64,000 bases of DNA from Archivesica marissinica (lineage: Eukaryota > Mollusca > Bivalvia > Venerida > Vesicomyidae). The translations under genes and the position numbers were made by a program. The stretch is taken from positions 17,545,593-17,609,592 of the forward strand of contig CM026398.1 of NCBI GenBank assembly GCA_014843695.1. The letters run 5' to 3'. Shown piece after piece: positions 11,113-21,431 of the stretch. Each line of letters begins with the position of its first letter. Within the stretch, counting starts at the first letter, position 1. Below the pieces are notes generated by a model. It worked only from the letters and a program-made list of their open reading frames with translations, was not told where the DNA came from and did no database searches.

Positions 11113-11342
11113 ATGCTGGGTTAAATAAAGGCTATTAATAGGCCAAATAATTGTAGCAGACAACAATTCATTTTTCTTTTTTGTAGCTGGAAATTTTGTC
11201 ATGAAATATCATGTGTTATTACGACACGATTCTAATAAAATGATTGTAGCAGACAACAATTCATTAACATGTTTTTCTTTTTTGTACCTGGAAATTTTGT
11301 CATGAAATATCACGTGTTATTACGACACGATTCTAATAAAAT
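11113..11342. repeat. Dispersed repeat M with partial tandem duplication
   Basis: ATTGTAGCAGACAACAATTC ... TATTACGACACGATTCTAAT AAAATG occurs twice in tandem (about 11147-11238 and 11241-11342, near identical). A diverged inverted copy lies at 12886-13012, and pieces (CACGACACAATTCTAATGAA) recur near 18270 and 34825. Confidence 0.75.
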
Positions 11343-11530
11343 GCAACTCCTATTTGACTTGTTATTTTCACCGCTATTGTGAAAAAAAGTTAATTGTTGA
11401 TTCTCACAAATTAGTGCTATTTGTCACATAGCTTTATCCTTTAGAATTTCTGTCTGCAATGGTGTTGAACCATCCCTCTCTTTAAGTGGCACATTCATGG
11501 AATGTTATTTATAGCTGCTGGATTGATTTG

Positions 11531-11817
11531 TGTTTTACGTTTATTTATCGTCGCTACCTGTTGCCCATATGAGCGACCCCTGAAGAGATTGAGTAATTTT
11601 AGATTTTTGGAGGATAGCGCAATGATACAGACAGAGACCCATTCCAGAGTCTCCACTTGTTCTTTTTACGTGCACTGTGTAAAGCACCGACATGAGACCT
11701 CGGTTTAAAGTCCCATCTGAAAGACTGTTAATTTTATTAGGGTCAGACGGGGGAGCGAACCTACTATCCCTGGATTACCAAGTCCAACATGTACCACTGT
11801 ACTACAGATCCGTCTGT
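11531..11817 (-). mobile_element. SINE family G, full length
   Basis: Minus strand: head GGATCTGTAGTACAGTGGTA, then CTTGGTAATCCAGGGAT, poor B box, TTAACAGTCTTTCAGATGGG, CTCTGGAATGGGTCTCTGTC, and tail GTAGCGACGATAAATAAACG. Matches 40810-41100 along its length. Confidence 0.88.
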
Positions 11818-11829
11818 GCTCGGCTGATG

Positions 11830-12180
11830 AATGTAGACTGGACAGATAAAGGACAGATGACTACGTTGACCTTGTTGTGGAGTGTTGTTGTATAATTGTA
11901 CAGGTTGTATTTGGCTTGGATCTGGACAGTTTACACAGTCCAGGTCATCAAGTTAGTTATATTGCACTTGTTGATGGCTTTTTTTTGTAGACATTCTTCA
12001 TCGTTCTGGTTTGAGGGGAACTGATTGACAGAATTTTTGATATTGTGAGATAACAAACAGCCGGTAAATTAATTTGTTTGTTGCCTGCTGCCTTGTGAAT
12101 CTAATTCACACTGATATGCTTCTGTTGGCGTTATATTCCTTGAGGGTATTATAGTATTATAATCTTGGTTTAAACAATTT
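11830..12180. other. No gene seen
   Basis: Unique sequence without coding or repeat signature. Confidence 0.4.
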
Positions 12181-12185
12181 TGTTG

Positions 12186-12330
12186 TAATTCTTACAAGTT
12201 TAGACAAATCGATCTTGAGATCTCATTCCTGGAATTCATCGCCATGAGGGAGAGAGAAAAGGCAATGTCCAATCTAAAGAACACGACCGCCATAGTTTTG
12301 GCGAGACTCGAAATCCCTCAGTTGCAAGGT
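12186..12330 (-). mobile_element. SINE family C, strongly diverged
   Basis: GATCTCATTCCTGGAATTCA TCGCCATGAGGGAGAGAGAA and GAGACTCGAAATCC correspond to family C body and B box, with deletions. Confidence 0.6.
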
Positions 12331-12485
12331 GGACACCATTTTCATTACAATGTACACTAAACAATGGACACCAGATCTATTAGTCATGTTATGATTACAA
12401 CAGACGTTCAACAGACCTAGCCTAATGTGACAGCCATAGAGGTGTTATGGGCAACAAGACCACAAATCTAACCATAGCTTAACAT

Positions 12486-12840
12486 AATGAAGTCTTAATC
12501 ACCAAGTCGAGCATAGCGTAATGAAGTCTTTACACCAAGCTAAGCATAACGTAATGAAGTCTTTACACCAAGCTAAGCATAACGTAATGAAGTCTTTACA
12601 CCAAGCTAAGCATAACGTAATGAAGTCTTTACACCAAGCTAATCATAACGTAATTAAGTCATTACACCAAGCCAAGCATAATGTAATGAAGTCTTTGCTC
12701 CAAGCCAAAGATAGCATATTGAAAACGTTGCACCAAACAGGCAGGCATAGCGTATTGAAATCTGCACCAAGCCAAGCATAGTATAATGTAATCTTTGCAC
12801 CAAGCCAAGTATAATGTAATGAAGAATTTGCACCAAGCCA
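12486..12840. repeat. 33-bp tandem repeat, about 10 copies
   Basis: Unit core AATGAAGTCTTTACACCAAG CTAAGCATAACGT. The first four units are nearly identical and later ones diverge. A 33-bp period preserves reading frame, giving spurious frames on both strands (for example MKSLHQAKHNV repeats at 12521-12781). Confidence 0.95.
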
Positions 12841-12885
12841 TCATCATTGACGATAGAAATATAAAAACCAACTCACATAAGTTCT

Positions 12886-13012
12886 GTTGTAGGACACAAA
12901 TCTAATAAAATTCCATGACATATTTCAGAGTTTTCAGTTACAAATAAATGAGTTGTCCACTGCTACAATTATTTGAACTATTTATAGCCTTTATTTTACC
13001 CAGCATGCAACA
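12886..13012 (-). repeat. Dispersed repeat M, inverted copy
   Basis: The reverse complement carries TGCATGCTGGGTAAAATAAA GGCTAT and AATAATTGTAGCAG, matching 11113-11238 with gaps. Confidence 0.65.
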
Positions 13013-13520
13013 AATTAATTATAATGGCCTGCTGTTCTACATGACCAAAAAGTTGAGAAGATATTCATGATGAGTTTGATGGAGCAGTTAAAGAGGAAAT
13101 AATTCATGATAAACACATTATGAATTGGCTTTCCTGAATGTGTAGATAAGAGGATCATGATCGTACTGTGGCTAATTAAGAATCCATCAGATAGTTTAGA
13201 GCCTTTGAAGTGCTAGACACCAACTAGCCATCTCAGCAGTTTTATCAGGCTGGATAGAAATGTAGTTCTGTGGGCCAAACCATCTCAAGACAATTTATCT
13301 GTTTAACTTGGAAGCCAAGTCTCCTTAAAAACAAACAGAATTTGTGTATTGAGAATGAATTGGGGGAATGCCGGGCATACTTTATTCTATTATTTGTAGA
13401 CTTCAGTGTAATTAACAAAGCATTTATTCCATTTTATCATGTGTATTTAGACTGTATTTAGAGTGTATTTATTGTGTGGGACATTCTGACCAACGGCATT
13501 TAGACTCTGTATATAAGTAG
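13013..13520. other. No gene seen
   Basis: Unique AT-rich sequence. A 63-codon frame at 13270-13461 lacks recognisable features. Confidence 0.4.
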
Positions 13521-13526
13521 TTCACT

Positions 13527-13868
13527 ATGACATGTAGGTCATTCACTTCAAATCAATTGCCTACGCACTTCTGTGGCTTCGAATCCCATTTGGGGTGTCG
13601 ACCTATTTCATGTGAATACGCTATCCAGATGGCTTGCGTAAGACTGGGCCTTTTCCCCCAATCCTAACTGTGCTGTTGCAACTATTCCTGTGTTCTGTAC
13701 CATTCTTGAATAAAATATTGTTTTAACTAAGATTAGGTGTTCTACACAAGTGTCGGCCTTGCCTGACATATGTCTAGGAGTTGCATGCAGGCTTTCCTCA
13801 ACCAATAATAGTTGTAGTCACCAATGTCATCTATGATGCTGGTGAGACTTTAAACATCAAACAAACAC
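13527..13868 (+). mobile_element. SINE family D with about 100 bp of internal foreign sequence
   Basis: Head CTTCGAATCCCATTTGGGGT, body ACGCTATCCAGATGGCTTGC, then about 100 bp (13635-13737) absent from other copies, then CTTTCCTCAACCAATAATAG and an A-rich end ATCAAACAAACAC. A diverged copy that suffered an insertion. Confidence 0.7.
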
Positions 13869-13874
13869 TATGCC

Positions 13875-14416
13875 CAGGGATCATTCTAGAGGGCGATGTG
13901 GGCGAAATTGTCGCCCTAGGGACCCTGACTTTGCCCTCTGGGGGCCCCACTTCTCCCTAAAAAAAATTTGGTTTTTATGATTTTCAAACAAAATTTTGTC
14001 TAGTAAGATACACTGGCCCATTATAAAGCACTCCTTCTATTCAAATGTTGTATTTAATGGTTGTACTGTGCATTTTAACCCTATTTTGCAAAAGTATATT
14101 TAACCCTTTCAACCCAAGTAACTGACATGGACTGGTGCATGCTATTTTTAGACCAATAAATTAATAAGAAAATTACATTTGGACCAGTTCATTTATCAAA
14201 ATGGGTAATTTTATCTAAAAATAGTAATAATTATTACTGGCAAAAAAGTGCAGATCCTGATGAGACGGCTCGTTATGAGCCTGCTCATCTGGATCTACAC
14301 TTTTCATAAGCCTATTTAGAGGCCTGTGGGGTTGAAAGGGTTAAAGAACACCATTTAAGGAAGCGATCACACGCTTTCTCACTTCTCCCAAAAATTCTGA
14401 CCTAGAATGAACCCTG
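13875..14416. mobile_element. MITE-1 containing a nested MITE-2
   Basis: Terminal inverted repeats CAGGGATCATTCTAG and CTAGAATGAACCCTG are flanked by the 6-bp duplication TATGCC (13869-13874 and 14417-14422). It matches 3763-4062 except for the 243-bp MITE-2 at 14101-14343. Confidence 0.92.
14101..14343 (+). mobile_element. MITE-2 nested in MITE-1
   Basis: TAACCCTTTCAACCC and GGGGTTGAAAGGGTTA ends; interior GATGAGACGGCTCGTTATGA palindrome. It sits exactly between MITE-1 segments that are contiguous in the 3763 copy (AAGTATATT / AAAGAACACCATTTA), giving an empty-site comparison. Confidence 0.95.
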
Positions 14417-14422
14417 TATGCC

Positions 14423-15220
14423 ATACAGTTGCACCATAGAATCACGTCCATGCACTAGTGTCTTTACAAATTTGCAATCTCTGTATATAGTAACCATTCT
14501 TGGTATGGGACATCCCATGATGTCCAGAAGATTTAGTGCCTCGTAAGTCATTAATGTAACATCTGCACCTCCTGGACCAGCTTGTAGATTGCTAAAGGTG
14601 TCACAAGTTGCACTTGCAAGGAAAGGGTCAGGGATTTTATTACATTAAGGAGTATAACCTTGTAACTAGTGATTCTTACTGACCATGGACATTTACCAGA
14701 TTTATTAGCAATCTCTTCACACCCCACACCCAGTTAGTTCTATTTACAATGGTAACAAATGTGGTCTTTACCTGATTCTGCAGTGTTGCAATTGACAGCA
14801 ACAGGAAACTGTAGCAAGTATTTTAGAGGTTGTAGCAATTGCCCTAAGCTTTATTCCATCTACATTTTCAATCATTTATAACCAATGATTCAGCCCATCA
14901 GTGTCATGTGCAGCCCATAGAGAGTGTTACATGCATGTTCAAAATCATGTTATCATGTATATAGTTATGTCTAGTTGCCCAAAATATCATCAGATCTTGT
15001 AGATTAGTCAACGTTATGAGATAAAGTATATGTGCTTGGTTTATGGAACTACCGCTCTGTCTTTTCTGTGATCCAGCTGTGTTATGGAACACCATGACTG
15101 CCTTCTATTCTTGTTATCCTTGTTGTTTATGGAACACCATGATTTGCTTCTGTTTATTGAAAGAATGCATGTTTAATGGAATACCATCTTGTTGAAGAAA
15201 TATACTACTTTGTACCATTA
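14423..15220. other. No gene seen
   Basis: Unique AT-rich sequence with a loosely repeated TGGAACACCATGA motif at about 15040-15190. Confidence 0.4.
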
Positions 15221-15400
15221 GTGACCAAGTGGTTACCGTCAATGGTTTCAAATCTCTTGCCCCTCACCACTGCTTGTTTGAATCCCACTGGGAGTGTCGA
15301 TTATTTCATGCGGATGGTCGGTTGTCTTCCTCCACCAAAAATAACTGGAAAGTCGCCATATGACTTAAGCTGTTGTTGCGATGCCGCAGCTGATTGATGT
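15221..15400 (+). mobile_element. SINE family D, internally deleted
   Basis: GACCAAGTGGTTACCGTCAA head, TTGCCCCTCACCACTGC, then a jump to GGTTGTCTTCCTCCACC and AAAGTCGCCATATGACTTAA. Confidence 0.8.
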
Positions 15401-15743
15401 TGGTTTGCACATTCCATCCAATTTATTCGCAGTTTAATGGTTAAGGTGTTGGCAATTAAATTAGGGGTCGGTTACTGAGTTGCTCTCAATGAGAAGTTGA
15501 ATGATTTCTTGCAAAATGCAAGGGTTTTATAGTAATTTTGTCTTGGAGTATAGTTGACCTTGTCTGTGTATTTTATCTCTGAAAGTGTGCCAAGAACAGT
15601 AGAGTCTGGTGTCTACAGGTAAATTGTAGAAACTACCTGCACTTTGATGTTCATTTGTGGGTTTCCATAGCAATTATACTGTCTGTTTTCTTAGGTTACC
15701 CGGTAAAGACCAATCAACAGTTGTTATTAATTTTAATTCCTGC

Positions 15744-15827
15744 TTGGTAATTATAGAGGTTTTGTTTAGATGAGCTTGTGTGGTTAACTGTTTTCTTTCT
15801 TGAATTTTTAAAAAAAACTGGGCCACC
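15744..15827. repeat. Dispersed repeat L, copy 1
   Basis: TTTAGATGAGCTTGTGTGGT TAACTGTTTTCTT...GGCCACC is repeated at 18645-18727 with about 90% similarity by eye. Class unknown. Confidence 0.7.
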
Positions 15828-15829
15828 TT

Positions 15830-16250
15830 GCAGTCTACAGAAGAGTAAGGGATATATATAAATACTAGTTGCTGTCTTTCAACAACCTGTACCAAGAAAT
15901 CCTAGCCCTGTATCAATGTAATGTACGGTTTCCACTCTTTCCTCCACAAAATATCATAATCAACTATGCTTCTCGTGAAGATCTCCAACAACATTAGTCT
16001 CTGCATCTGTCATATCCATGTAGTGACCATGTACAACAACATCCATTACATCTTTGAGACAATATTTAATACTTGTGAAAAGTGTAAATATCTGATGTGG
16101 TTTGGAGAGGCACCTGTGGGGGGGAATCTGGTGAAATGGACCCCAGTAACTTATCTTGCCACCTTGGAAATGTAGTGTCTCTGTTTTTAGTTGATTTACC
16201 AGTGGATGCTTTTGCATCATGATGTTAAAGGGCAGTAGTTCCTGGAAAGA
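15830..16250. other. No gene seen
   Basis: Two opposed frames overlap at 15960-16220 (69 and 86 codons), but neither has a recognisable domain or splice context. Confidence 0.4.
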
Positions 16251-16255
16251 GGTAT

Positions 16256-16915
16256 GACATTACCTGTTTTGAGTTGGTTGGTACCCTGGGACTTGGAGTT
16301 TATTGGTACCAATGGACTTGGAGTTGGTTGATAACAAGAGGCTTGGAGTGAATTACTTTGTTCAAGGCAACAGATCATGGTATTACTAGTACCTGTTTGG
16401 AGTTGGTTGGTACCCAGGGACTTGGAGTTTGTTGGTTCCAAAGGACTTGGAGTTGGTTGATAACAAGAGGCTTGGAGTGAATTACTTTGTTCAAGGCGGG
16501 TCCGCCTCAGTGGTCGAGTGGTTAAGGTCGCTGACTTGTATACCACTGTAACCTATCATCACTGATGGTCACGTGTTCGAGTCCCGCTCGGGCCGTGTCT
16601 CATTTATATGAAAAAGTTGGCAGTTTCTTACGGAGGTTGGTGCACCCAAGTACTGGTTAACCGCTGGAGCCTGCCCAGGAAAGGTGTTGTTAAGTAAACT
16701 GCCCACCGGCGATATAGCCCGAAATGGTGCTGATGCAGACGTAAAACCCGAAATATAACATATTTGTTCAAGGTGACACATCATGGTATTACTAGTACCT
16801 GTTTGGAGTTGGTTGGTACCCAGGGACTTGAAGTTTGTTTGTTCCAAAGGACTTGGGAGTGAATTACTTTGTTCAAGGCGACACATGGCATTATTACCTG
16901 TTTGGGAGTTATTGC
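16256..16915. repeat. 129-bp complex tandem repeat interrupted by a SINE
   Basis: Unit runs from ACCTGTTTGGAGTTGGTTGG through AGGGACTTGGAGTTTGTTGG and GATAACAAGAGGCTTGGAGT to ACTTTGTTCAAGGCGACA. The ACCTGTTT anchors of the first two units are 129 bp apart. Sub-repeats of GGACTTGGAGTTGGTTG occur inside each unit. The third copy, beyond the SINE, is internally deleted. Confidence 0.85.
16497..16762 (+). mobile_element. SINE family A inserted in a tandem array
   Basis: Flanked by TTTGTTCAAGG at 16486-16496 and 16763-16773. A box GTGGTCGAGTGGTTAAGG, B box TGTTCGAGTCCCGC, body ACTGGTTAACCGCTGGAGCC, GCGATATAGCCCGAAATGG, tail AAAACCCGAAATATAACATA. Confidence 0.94.
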
Positions 16916-17112
16916 CAGCAATATCTGACAGGATTGATCTATTAATCTTCTAGAGTACTAAAAGTAATTTTAGGTTGTATATTCAATGTGTGTAGTGGTG
17001 TCAACAAGGATTGTAATAAATCAAGCTCATTCTCAGATTTTGCTTTGGAACTATCAGATTGATTTTCCATAGAGTTGACAAAAGGGTTCTTACAACATTT
17101 ATGAATATATTT

Positions 17113-17302
17113 GTGTTTATTTTTTTATCTTCACTACCAGTTGCCCAGATGAGCGATGATGCCATGCCCCCTTAGGTTTTTATGGATAGTGGATGTTACA
17201 GAGCCCCATTTCAAGAGTCCATTGTTTTTTATGTACATTGTTTGAAGCAACAACACAATACATTGATTTAATGTCCTGTTGGAAAGACTGATTAGTTATT
17301 AT
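17113..17302 (-). mobile_element. SINE family G, diverged and truncated
   Basis: On the minus strand, CTTTCCAACAGGACATTAAA, a degraded GGGGCTCTGTAACATCC and CATCTGGGCAACTGGTAGTG match the family G body and tail. The tRNA head is missing. Confidence 0.6.
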
Positions 17303-17387
17303 CCCCAGTTAAAAGCTAATGTTTTGTGTTTTCCGTCTAACATAAAATGCCAACAAGTGCAACATGGAACACCAATAATGTCTGCCA

Positions 17388-17645
17388 GTTCAAAACGTAA
17401 TCACGGTTCACCACGATAATGTCTGCGAGGTCAAGATCTAATGGTTCAACCATGATAATGTCTGCCAGGTCAAGGTCTAATCGTGCTTCAACCACGATAA
17501 TGTTTGCGAGGTCAAGATCTAATGGTTCAACCACGATAATGTCTGCGAGGTCAAGATCTAATGGTTCAACCACGATAATGTCTGCGAGGTCAAGATCTAA
17601 TGGTTCAACCACGATAATATCTGCGAGGTCAAGGTCTAATGCACC
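17388..17645. repeat. 39-bp tandem repeat, about 6.5 copies
   Basis: Unit core ACCACGATAATGTCTGCGAG GTCAAGATCTAATGGTTCA. A multiple of three, so frames stay open on both strands (DLDLADIIVVEP on minus, SARSRSNGSTTIM on plus); the minus frame extends to 143 codons. No support for translation. Confidence 0.95.
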
Positions 17646-17936
17646 TGTCGAATGACTTCGGTTTTTTGTTTCTTGGAAATATTTCTTTGTATATGAACTA
17701 TAGATAGCATTCTTGAGCTGAAAAAGAAATTGTAGGTGATAAAATCTAATTATCCATAAGTCGTTCATATATGAGGCTGTTCTAATAAAAGACTGGAGAA
17801 CTGGATCTATTTAGTCTTACATAATAGCAGCTATATATAAAAACAGGATCATCATTGAATGATAATAAACAGCAGCAGAATGTACGTTGCAAGCAAACAA
17901 CAAGCAGCTTGTGACTAATTATTACTAGAAATGCTG

Positions 17937-18128
17937 CAAGAATCTGTCTGTGCGAAGTCTAAACAAGAATCTGTCGGTGCGAAGTCTAAACAAGAATCTG
18001 TCGGTGCGAAGTCTAAACAAGAATCTGTCGGTGCGAAGTCTAAACAAGAATCTGTCGGTGCGAAGTCTAAACAAGAATCTGTCGGTGCGAAGTCTAAACA
18101 AGAATCTGTCGGTGCGAAGTCTAAACAG
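17937..18128. repeat. 27-bp tandem repeat, 7 copies
   Basis: Unit CAAGAATCTGTCGGTGCGAA GTCTAAA. Copies after the first are identical. In frame it reads QESVGAKSK, within a 91-codon open frame at 17931-18206; no signal, domain or splice evidence makes it a gene. Confidence 0.97.
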
Positions 18129-18644
18129 TTACAGATCTTAAAAGTTTACGAGTTCAGGTTTATTAAAAGTAAAGGTTGGTTGGAAGTGCAACTGCATGCA
18201 TTTTAACAGTCTGAATTAAAGAGCTGAAAACTCTCCAAAAATTTCGCAGAGTTTCATTAAAATTGTGTGATCACGACACAATTCTAATGAAATTACATGA
18301 TATATTAAAATTTGACTGTTATTTTTCGCGGCTAGCGTGCAAAATGTTATGTTTAAAGGATTAACATTCCTGCATTATGTGTGCTCTATCAGGGTATGAA
18401 TATTTACACATTGTGTACATACTGCTGATAAGCCAAGTGCAATGTCAATACTGTACACAGAACATCAGATAGTACAAGTGAAGTTGCACAATTTATTTCC
18501 ATGCCAAAGACAGATGGAACAGCAGTAATTTGCATAATCATCACAACACAGATTGCAAAAGAGGGAATATAAATTGCATATAGATCACAATCTTGCTGGA
18601 AACACACATATCAACAACCAGTATGTTGTACAGCACGGAAATGG

Positions 18645-18727
18645 TTGGTAATTATTGGGGTTTTGCTTAGATGAGCTTTTGTGGTTAACTGTTTTCTTGC
18701 TTGAATTTTAAAAAAAAATAGGCCACC
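18645..18727. repeat. Dispersed repeat L, copy 2
   Basis: TTGCTTAGATGAGCTTTTGT GGTTAACTGTTTTCTTGC matches 15744-15827. Confidence 0.7.
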
Positions 18728-18791
18728 CCATTCTTTTCCTTGTTAATTAAAATAACATTGAAATATGTAGTTTGAACACGTGTCCATGCGT

Positions 18792-19010
18792 TGCATCCGT
18801 GGTCCAGTGGAGGCATAGAGCGTCGGATTTGGAATCGAACTGTCCTGGGTTCGATACTCGGTCAGGTCACCTATGTAACGTCATTGAGCAAAGCACCTCA
18901 CACACATTGCTTAGTACTGGTTAACCGCTTAGGTCGGCTAAACCTTCCCAGGAAAACATGTCTAGGTTTCCGCAAGGGGTTTGACATTACTGGAACATGC
19001 ATACATACAT
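18792..19010 (+). mobile_element. SINE family A2 (tRNA-derived)
   Basis: Head with A box GTGGTCCAGTGGAGGCATAG and B box GGGTTCGATACTCGG; body ACTGGTTAACCGCTTAGGTC and CCCAGGAAAACATGTCTAGG; end GGGGTTTGACATTACTGGAA. A second copy is at 59646. It shares the TACTGGTTAACCGC...CCCAGGAAA module with family A but has a different head and tail. Confidence 0.87.
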
Positions 19011-19019
19011 TGAAATTTG

Positions 19020-19470
19020 TCCCAGATCAATGTCAGATCCTTAATGCAAGAATTTTATCGTATGCATAATAATAAATTGTATAACATGCATTAAAACATC
19101 AGCAGAGAGTCATTAGAATGTTGCAAATAAACCTGGTAGAGGTCTCTCTATTCGTTAGCTGCAGTTTCATTTTTTGCTCTTCTATAATATCTACCCTCAC
19201 CAGCCAGGAAAACTATCAAATACTTCTAAAATGCAGAAGTTAAATGATTTAGCACATGTTACTTTCGTTTTTAGAGGGTATTTCCAGTAAATTTACACTG
19301 AAATATTTTGGCTGTCAATCAAACTGTTCTCTTGGAAAGCACTCATGAACAATTGCACTTCAGAAAATAATATAATATTCAATATGCTGAAGAAGCAGTT
19401 TATTTACCAGTTATCGTAAACAAACTTGAACAGTACTGACAACACACCAAATTGCTGCTAATCAATTTAA
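19020..19470. other. No gene seen
   Basis: Unique AT-rich sequence. Confidence 0.4.
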
Positions 19471-19473
19471 TTA

Positions 19474-19965
19474 CCAACAACAGCCACTCCCCCCCATTAA
19501 ACTCCCCTTTCATTAACAGCCACTTTCCTCATTAAACTCATCCCAACAACAGCCACTCCCCACCCCATTAAACTCCCCTTTCACTAACAGCCACTTCTCA
19601 TTAAACTCACCCCAACAACAGCAACTTCCCCCATTAAACTCCACTTTCATTAACAGCCACTTCTCATTAAACTCACCCCCAACAACAGCAACTTCCCACA
19701 TTAAACTCTCCTTTCACTAACAGCAATTGCCCCCATTAAACCCCTCTCAACAACAGCAGTGTCTCCATTAAACCCCTCTCTCAACGGCCACTTCCCTCAT
19801 TAAACTCTTGCCAACAGCCACTCCATCAGTAAACCCCTCTCACCAACAGCAACTCCCCCAGTAAGCTCCCCTCTAAACAATAACCTATTCCCCATTAAGC
19901 TCCCCTCTCAACAATAACCTATTCCCCATATAGGTCCCCTCTCAACAACAGCCACACCCCTGTAA
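19474..19965. repeat. Degenerate C-rich tandem repeat, about 34 bp, roughly 14 copies
   Basis: Motif CAACAACAGCCACT(T)CCCC CATTAAACTCCCCTTTCA, with units alternating CAACAACAGC and CACTAACAGC. The right end decays into CAACAATAACCTATTCCCC. Strongly asymmetric: C/A on the + strand. Confidence 0.9.
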
Positions 19966-20066
19966 CAGTCTCCTCGCTCTTTTAGATATGTTGCCATACA
20001 CAGAGGATATTATTCCTATATATGGGCGTTATTATTGTTAAGTAATTGACATTTGTGTCGAGTTGT

Positions 20067-20364
20067 GCCTGACATAGAGTTATACAATTGTCATGTACCT
20101 GCATTGGGTTATTTAATTGTCATGTGCCTGACAGTTATACAATTGTCATGTACCTGCATTGGGTTATTTAATTGTCATGTGCCTGACAGAGTTATACAAT
20201 TGTCATGTGCCTGACAGAGTTATACAATTGTCATGTACCTGCATTGGGTTATTTAATTGTCATGTGCCTGACATAGAGTTATACAATTGTCATGTACCTG
20301 CATTGGGTTATTTAATTGTCATGTGCCTGACATTGGATTATATACTATTGTCATGTGACTAACA
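20067..20364. repeat. About 56-bp tandem repeat, 5-6 copies
   Basis: Two alternating half-units, AGTTATACAATTGTCATGTA CCTGCA and TTGGGTTATTTAATTGTCAT GTGCCTGACA. The array stops just before a SINE that leads into the first ADAMTS-like exon. Confidence 0.92.
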
Positions 20365-20369
20365 TTTGG

Positions 20370-20601
20370 TTTAAACTTTATTTATTTTACGATTGCGAAG
20401 CAAGTTCTAACAACTTATATTAATCACTCTCGTTGGCGCGGATGAAAGCGTATATGTGGTCATTCGTGTGGGAGGAAACCGGAGTACCCAGAGAAAACCC
20501 ACCTGTCCGATCTGGCGACCACTACCATCTCACATACTTCCCGGTCCGAGGATCGAACCCGGGGCGAGCGCGTTAACCACTGCGCTAATCAGACAGCCTG
20601 G
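20370..20601 (-). mobile_element. SINE family B just upstream of the exon at 20693
   Basis: Tail GTTTAAACTTTATTTATTTT ACGATTGCGAAGC (as on +), body GGTGGGTTTTCTCTGGGTAC (minus), B box GGTTCGATCC, and A box GATTAGCGCAGTGGTTAACG (minus), with a deletion between the boxes. Ends 91 bp before the splice acceptor. Confidence 0.92.
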
Positions 20602-20692
20602 CAATTGGTTATATTTTTGTGGAGAGGCAAATTTAGCTATTATAATTATAACTGGTATATCTCTGAAATGTGTATTCTTCTGTCTATTTCAG

Positions 20693-20776
20693 GTTAACAG
20701 TATATATAGAAACCACACCATACGACATTTCATCCATATCGTTATTGTAAAAATAGTCATCTTTCACTCAGAAAGG
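20693..20776 (+). CDS. Exon of an ADAMTS-like metalloprotease (start of catalytic domain)
   Basis: Seen: a pyrimidine-rich tract ending in TTTCAG precedes the exon and GTAAGT follows it. Its 84 nt are open in phase 0/0 and encode 28 residues, beginning VNSIYR and ending with the hydrophobic strand HIVIVKIVIFHSER. Family knowledge: ADAMTS proteases (M12B, secreted, zinc-dependent, acting on extracellular matrix) have this pattern early in the catalytic domain, as xxxIYxxxxxxxxIxIVIVxxxxxxxE, just after the first helix. The reading frame continues directly into the exon at 36071. The exon is closely boxed in: a SINE ends about 90 bp upstream and a minisatellite starts about 165 bp downstream. 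Read through into the intron, the frame stays open to 20962, but that tail is intron sequence. The upstream exon with the prodomain/furin site was not found. A venom-type or ADAM reprolysin is less likely given the second exon. Paralogue not assigned. Confidence 0.85.
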
Positions 20777-20941
20777 GTAAGTGAAATGTTTGTTATTTTG
20801 AGACTGTTGTGGTGCCCAACTTGTTTTGTCGATTGGTCCATGTTGCAAAGTATATTGCACAACAGTACAGTCCACATTAGCAGATTCAGGGGAGTGGGTA
20901 ATGCGTGCAATCCATTAAAAATCCGTAAAAACGTACGGTGT

Positions 20942-21105
20942 TCAATGTTTATCACCCCATGAACTCTTGCCGTGGGCTTCAACATTTACCCCCCCATGAA
21001 CTCTACTGTGTGCTTCAACGTTTATCCACCTGAACTCTTGCCATGTGCTTTAACGTTTATCCCCTCATGAACTCTTGCGTGCTTCAACGTTAATCCCCCC
21101 ATGAA
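20942..21105. repeat. About 36-bp tandem repeat, 5 copies
   Basis: Unit ATGAACTCTTGCCGTGTGCT TCAACGTTTATCCCCCC with indels. It resumes briefly at 21275-21297 beyond a SINE fragment. Confidence 0.9.
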
Positions 21106-21274
21106 GTCTCATTTATATGAAAAAGTTGACAGTTTCTTAAGGAGGTTGGTGCACCCAAGTACTGGTTAATCGTTGGAGCCTGCCCAGGAAAGGTGTTGTT
21201 AGGTAAACTGCCCGCCGGCGATATAGCTCAAAATGGTGCTGATGCAGGCGTAAAACCCGAAATATAAAATAACA
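21106..21274 (+). mobile_element. 5'-truncated SINE family A inside a minisatellite
   Basis: Begins at GTCTCATTTATATGAAAAAG (just after the tRNA-derived head of full copies) and runs to the family A end AAAACCCGAAATATAAAATA. Flanked by TAATCCCCCCATGAA (21091-21105) and TAATCCCCCCCATGAA (21275-21290), which may be a target-site duplication or two units of the host array. Confidence 0.88.
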
Positions 21275-21431
21275 TAATCCCCCCCATGAACACTGACCAG
21301 GCCATGCTAGAGCTGGGATTGTAGGACCTGTTCCGAGTTGAACTGTTAATTGTCCCGCACTAGAAAAGCCCTCCATGTTGGAACCCCTCCAAACCAAACT
21401 TTTTTTAACTTTAACAATTTATCTAACAATA

